64,000 nucleotides of DNA from NCBI RefSeq assembly GCF_000015265.1, contig NC_008699.1, positions 2,790,001-2,854,000 on the forward strand, given 5' to 3'. The position numbers and the translations under genes are program-made. A model generated the notes under the pieces. That model saw only the letters and a list, made by a program, of their open reading frames with translations. It had not been told where the DNA came from and did not search any database. Below are positions 62,571-64,000 of this stretch, one piece after another (position 1 is the stretch's first letter; each line of letters opens with the position of its first letter). The stretch is from Nocardioides sp. JS614. Lineage in GTDB: Bacteria; Actinomycetota; Actinomycetes; Propionibacteriales; Nocardioidaceae.

Positions 62571-62851
62571 GCGGGCAGTCGCCCGCGTCGCTGCATCGCG
62601 ACGCGGACCTCGTCGAGCGTCGAGACCTCCCCGGCCTCGAGGTCCGCCAGCCCCGCGCGCAGGGCCTCGACCTCATCGGCGCGGCTGAGGACGTCGACGG
62701 TCTCGAGCAGCGCGTCATAGTCCTCGGCGCTGAGCAGCACGGCGACCCGATCGCCGTTCCGCGTCACCTCGAACCGCTCGTGCGTGGTGACCGCCGCCTC
62801 CACGAGCTTGGACAGGCTGGCCCGCGCGGCAGCAAGCGAGAGCGTCGTCAT
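62567..62851 (-). CDS. relB: Phd/YefM-type antitoxin
   Basis: A 94-residue antitoxin. The N-terminal DNA-binding part is TTLSLAAARASLSKLVEAAVTTHERFEVTRNGDRVAVLLSAEDYDALLET, given in the order expected for Phd/YefM. The acidic C-terminal half (VDVLSRADEVEALRAGLADLEAGE) would wrap the toxin. ATG 62851 is chosen because TAGAAT lies seven bases upstream, implying a leaderless message. The complex probably represses this promoter. Confidence 0.9.
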   Translation of the reverse strand: MTTLSLAAARASLSKLVEAAVTTHERFEVTRNGDRVAVLLSAEDYDALLETVDVLSRADEVEALRAGLADLEAGEVSTLDEVRVAMQRRGRLPA

Positions 62852-62858
62852 GTACACG

Positions 62859-62864
62859 ATTCTA
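62859..62864 (-). promoter_or_regulatory. -10 box of the toxin-antitoxin operon
   Basis: TAGAAT on the minus strand, seven bases before the antitoxin ATG; the strongest -10 match in this part of the window. Confidence 0.5.
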
Positions 62865-62910
62865 GCGCAAATCAGCGTGCTCGGCGTAGCCGAGGTCCCG
62901 GACCCGGGGG

Positions 62911-62916
62911 TAGCGT
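62911..62916 (+). promoter_or_regulatory. -10 box of the VOC gene at 62923
   Basis: TAGCGT, six bases before the ATG. Confidence 0.4.
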
Positions 62917-62922
62917 CCCGCC

Positions 62923-63420
62923 ATGACCGAGCGGGACCTGGCCGCCATCGCCGCCGAGCGCGAGCGGATCCGGAGAACCTACCTGTCCCCCACGTCCTCC
63001 CGGGCGCCGTCCGCGGCGCGCGGCCTGCACCACGTCGCGATCGTGTGCGCGGACGTCGAGCGGACGGTGCGCTTCTACCAGGAGGTGCTGGAGTTCCCGC
63101 TGACCGAGATCGTCGAGAACCGGGACTACGCCGGCTCCAACCACTTCTTCTTCGACATCGGCAACGGCAACCTGATCGCGTTCTTCGACTTCCCCGGCCT
63201 CGATGTCGGACCGTACGCCGAGGTCCTCGGCGGCCTGCACCACCTCGCGATCTCGGTCGAGCCGGAGCGCTGGGAGCGGCTGCGGGTCAACCTGGACGCG
63301 GCCGGCGTGGAGTACCTCCTGGAGAGCGGTACCTCGATGTACTTCCGCGACCCCGACGGGACCCGCGTGGAGCTGATCTCCGACCCGCTCGGCGAGATGT
63401 ACGGCCTGAGCGTCCTCTAG
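62923..63420 (+). CDS. VOC family dioxygenase-like protein
   Basis: A 165-residue protein with a ~33-residue N-terminal extension, then a glyoxalase fold: RGLHHVAIVCADVERTVRFYQEVL with metal His, LHHLAISVEPERW with a second His, and FRDPDGTRVELI with metal Glu. The three ligands fit a metal-dependent lyase or ring-cleaving enzyme. Its TAG and the TAG of the convergent LLM gene share the palindrome CTAG at 63417-63420, a three-base overlap. Confidence 0.87.
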   Translation: MTERDLAAIAAERERIRRTYLSPTSSRAPSAARGLHHVAIVCADVERTVRFYQEVLEFPLTEIVENRDYAGSNHFFFDIGNGNLIAFFDFPGLDVGPYAEVLGGLHHLAISVEPERWERLRVNLDAAGVEYLLESGTSMYFRDPDGTRVELISDPLGEMYGLSVL

Positions 63421-64000
63421 GAGTCGCGCCAGGAGGCGAGCTGCGCCAGGCGCGGCAGCACCCGCTCGCAGATCGCGCCCGTCCACCCGGCCGGGTCGTC
63501 GGTCGGCGGCATCAGCGCCACGAGGCTGATGCCGAGCGCGGCGTACCGCTCCATCTCGGCGAGCCAGGCGTCGGTCTCCCCCAGCGGGTCCGGGCCGCCC
63601 GCGCCGCCGAGCATCGTCTTCTCGATCTCGTCGTAGTCGCGGCCGACGGCGTCGCAGTGCCGGCGCAGCACGTCGAGCTTGTGCCGCACCCCGTCCGGGC
63701 CGTCGGGGAACAGGTTGCACGCGTCGGCGTACTGCGCGACCAGCCGCAGCGTCTTGCGCTCCCCTCCCCCGCCGACCAGGATCGGCGGGTGCGGCTGCTG
63801 CACGGGCGGCGGCACGCAGACGGTCTCGGCGAGCCGGTAGTGCCGGCCCTCGAACGGCCCGTCGTCCGCGCCCCACATCTGCCGGCAGATCCGCAGCGTT
63901 TCCTCGAGCCGCTCGAAGCGCTCGGCCGTCGGCGGGAACGGCACGCCCAGGGCGGCGTGCTCGCGGTCGTACCACGCGGCGCCGAGGCCCAGCATCGCCC
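63417..64000 (-). CDS. LLM-class F420-dependent oxidoreductase, N-terminus beyond the window
   Basis: The C-terminal ~194 residues of a luciferase-like monooxygenase family protein. Visible parts are LGLGAAWYDREHAALGVPFPP, GRHYRLAETVCVPPPVQQPHPPILVGGGGERKTLRLVAQYADACNLF and a C-terminal helix. Actinobacterial members usually use coenzyme F420. The internal Met at 63995 is not a likely start, because the family has about 100 residues before LGLGAAWY; the true start lies past the right edge. Confidence 0.88.
   Translation of the reverse strand, partial: AMLGLGAAWYDREHAALGVPFPPTAERFERLEETLRICRQMWGADDGPFEGRHYRLAETVCVPPPVQQPHPPILVGGGGERKTLRLVAQYADACNLFPDGPDGVRHKLDVLRRHCDAVGRDYDEIEKTMLGGAGGPDPLGETDAWLAEMERYAALGISLVALMPPTDDPAGWTGAICERVLPRLAQLASWRDS

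Overview
The window is high-GC actinobacterial chromosome, most likely from a member of the Nocardioidaceae such as Nocardioides. Support comes from a complete Pup-proteasome locus in the same gene order as Mycobacterium tuberculosis (trmI, arc/mpa, dop, pup, prcB, prcA, pafA, pafB, pafC, tatA, tatC, helY), the mycothiol ligase MshC, RbpA, and many GTG/TTG starts. The family assignment is inference; the phylum is not in doubt. No rRNA, tRNA, CRISPR array, insertion sequence or prophage was seen.

Layout. 1-7.9 kb: an SGNH hydrolase cut by the left edge, DUF5703, aldo/keto reductase, uppP, corA, then a co-directional block of histidine phosphatase, DUF3090, SCO1664-type protein and mshC. 8-16 kb: PAC2 protein, cobalamin-dependent metH, a HAD phosphatase, a secreted unknown, and a two-component pair. 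16-37 kb: RecB-type nuclease, M50 protease and trmI lead into the proteasome/pupylation, PafBC and Tat genes, then a diacylglycerol kinase and the HelY helicase. A PD-(D/E)XK-like nuclease gene sits inside the proteasome block between prcA and pafA. 37-46 kb: an NAD(P)-binding protein, a flavoprotein, a 5'-3' exonuclease, an Lrp regulator and a lysine-fermentation-type cluster (kamA, kdd, kamD, kamE, kal). 46-57 kb: lnt and ppm1 for lipoprotein acylation and mannosyl lipid synthesis, fxsA, rbpA, an MFS exporter, GDPD, an HTH-MurA fusion, a zinc dehydrogenase and a PhoD-like phosphatase. 57-64 kb: a DinB protein flanked by two paralogous 44-51 residue zinc-type proteins, an AraC/VOC/UvrA-like module, a probable chromosomal dif site, a RelBE-type toxin-antitoxin pair, a VOC protein and an LLM oxidoreductase cut by the right edge.

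Three non-coding patterns stand out. First, nine copies of an exactly 55-bp inverted-repeat element (17-bp arm, 21-bp spacer, 17-bp arm) lie between 0.8 and 39.2 kb. Each is just downstream of at least one gene and none lies between two divergent starts. Each arm also contains an 11-bp palindrome, TTGGT(C/G)ACCAA. A decayed single arm lies beside the nuclease gene in the proteasome block. Second, about 25 genes have a TANNNT box exactly six or seven bases before the start codon, the arrangement expected for leaderless transcripts. Third, an 11-6-11 bp site at 62143-62170 matches actinobacterial XerCD/dif sites, which places the window at the replication terminus.

The proteasome genes appear to form one working unit. 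Pup here already ends in Gly-Gly-Glu, so PafA could attach it without prior deamidation. Dop would mainly remove Pup, Arc/Mpa (C-terminal GQYL) would unfold targets, PrcBA would degrade them, and PafBC is the linked DNA-damage regulator. The lysine cluster would convert lysine through beta-lysine and 3,5-diaminohexanoate towards crotonyl-CoA, but the cleavage enzyme Kce is not in the window.
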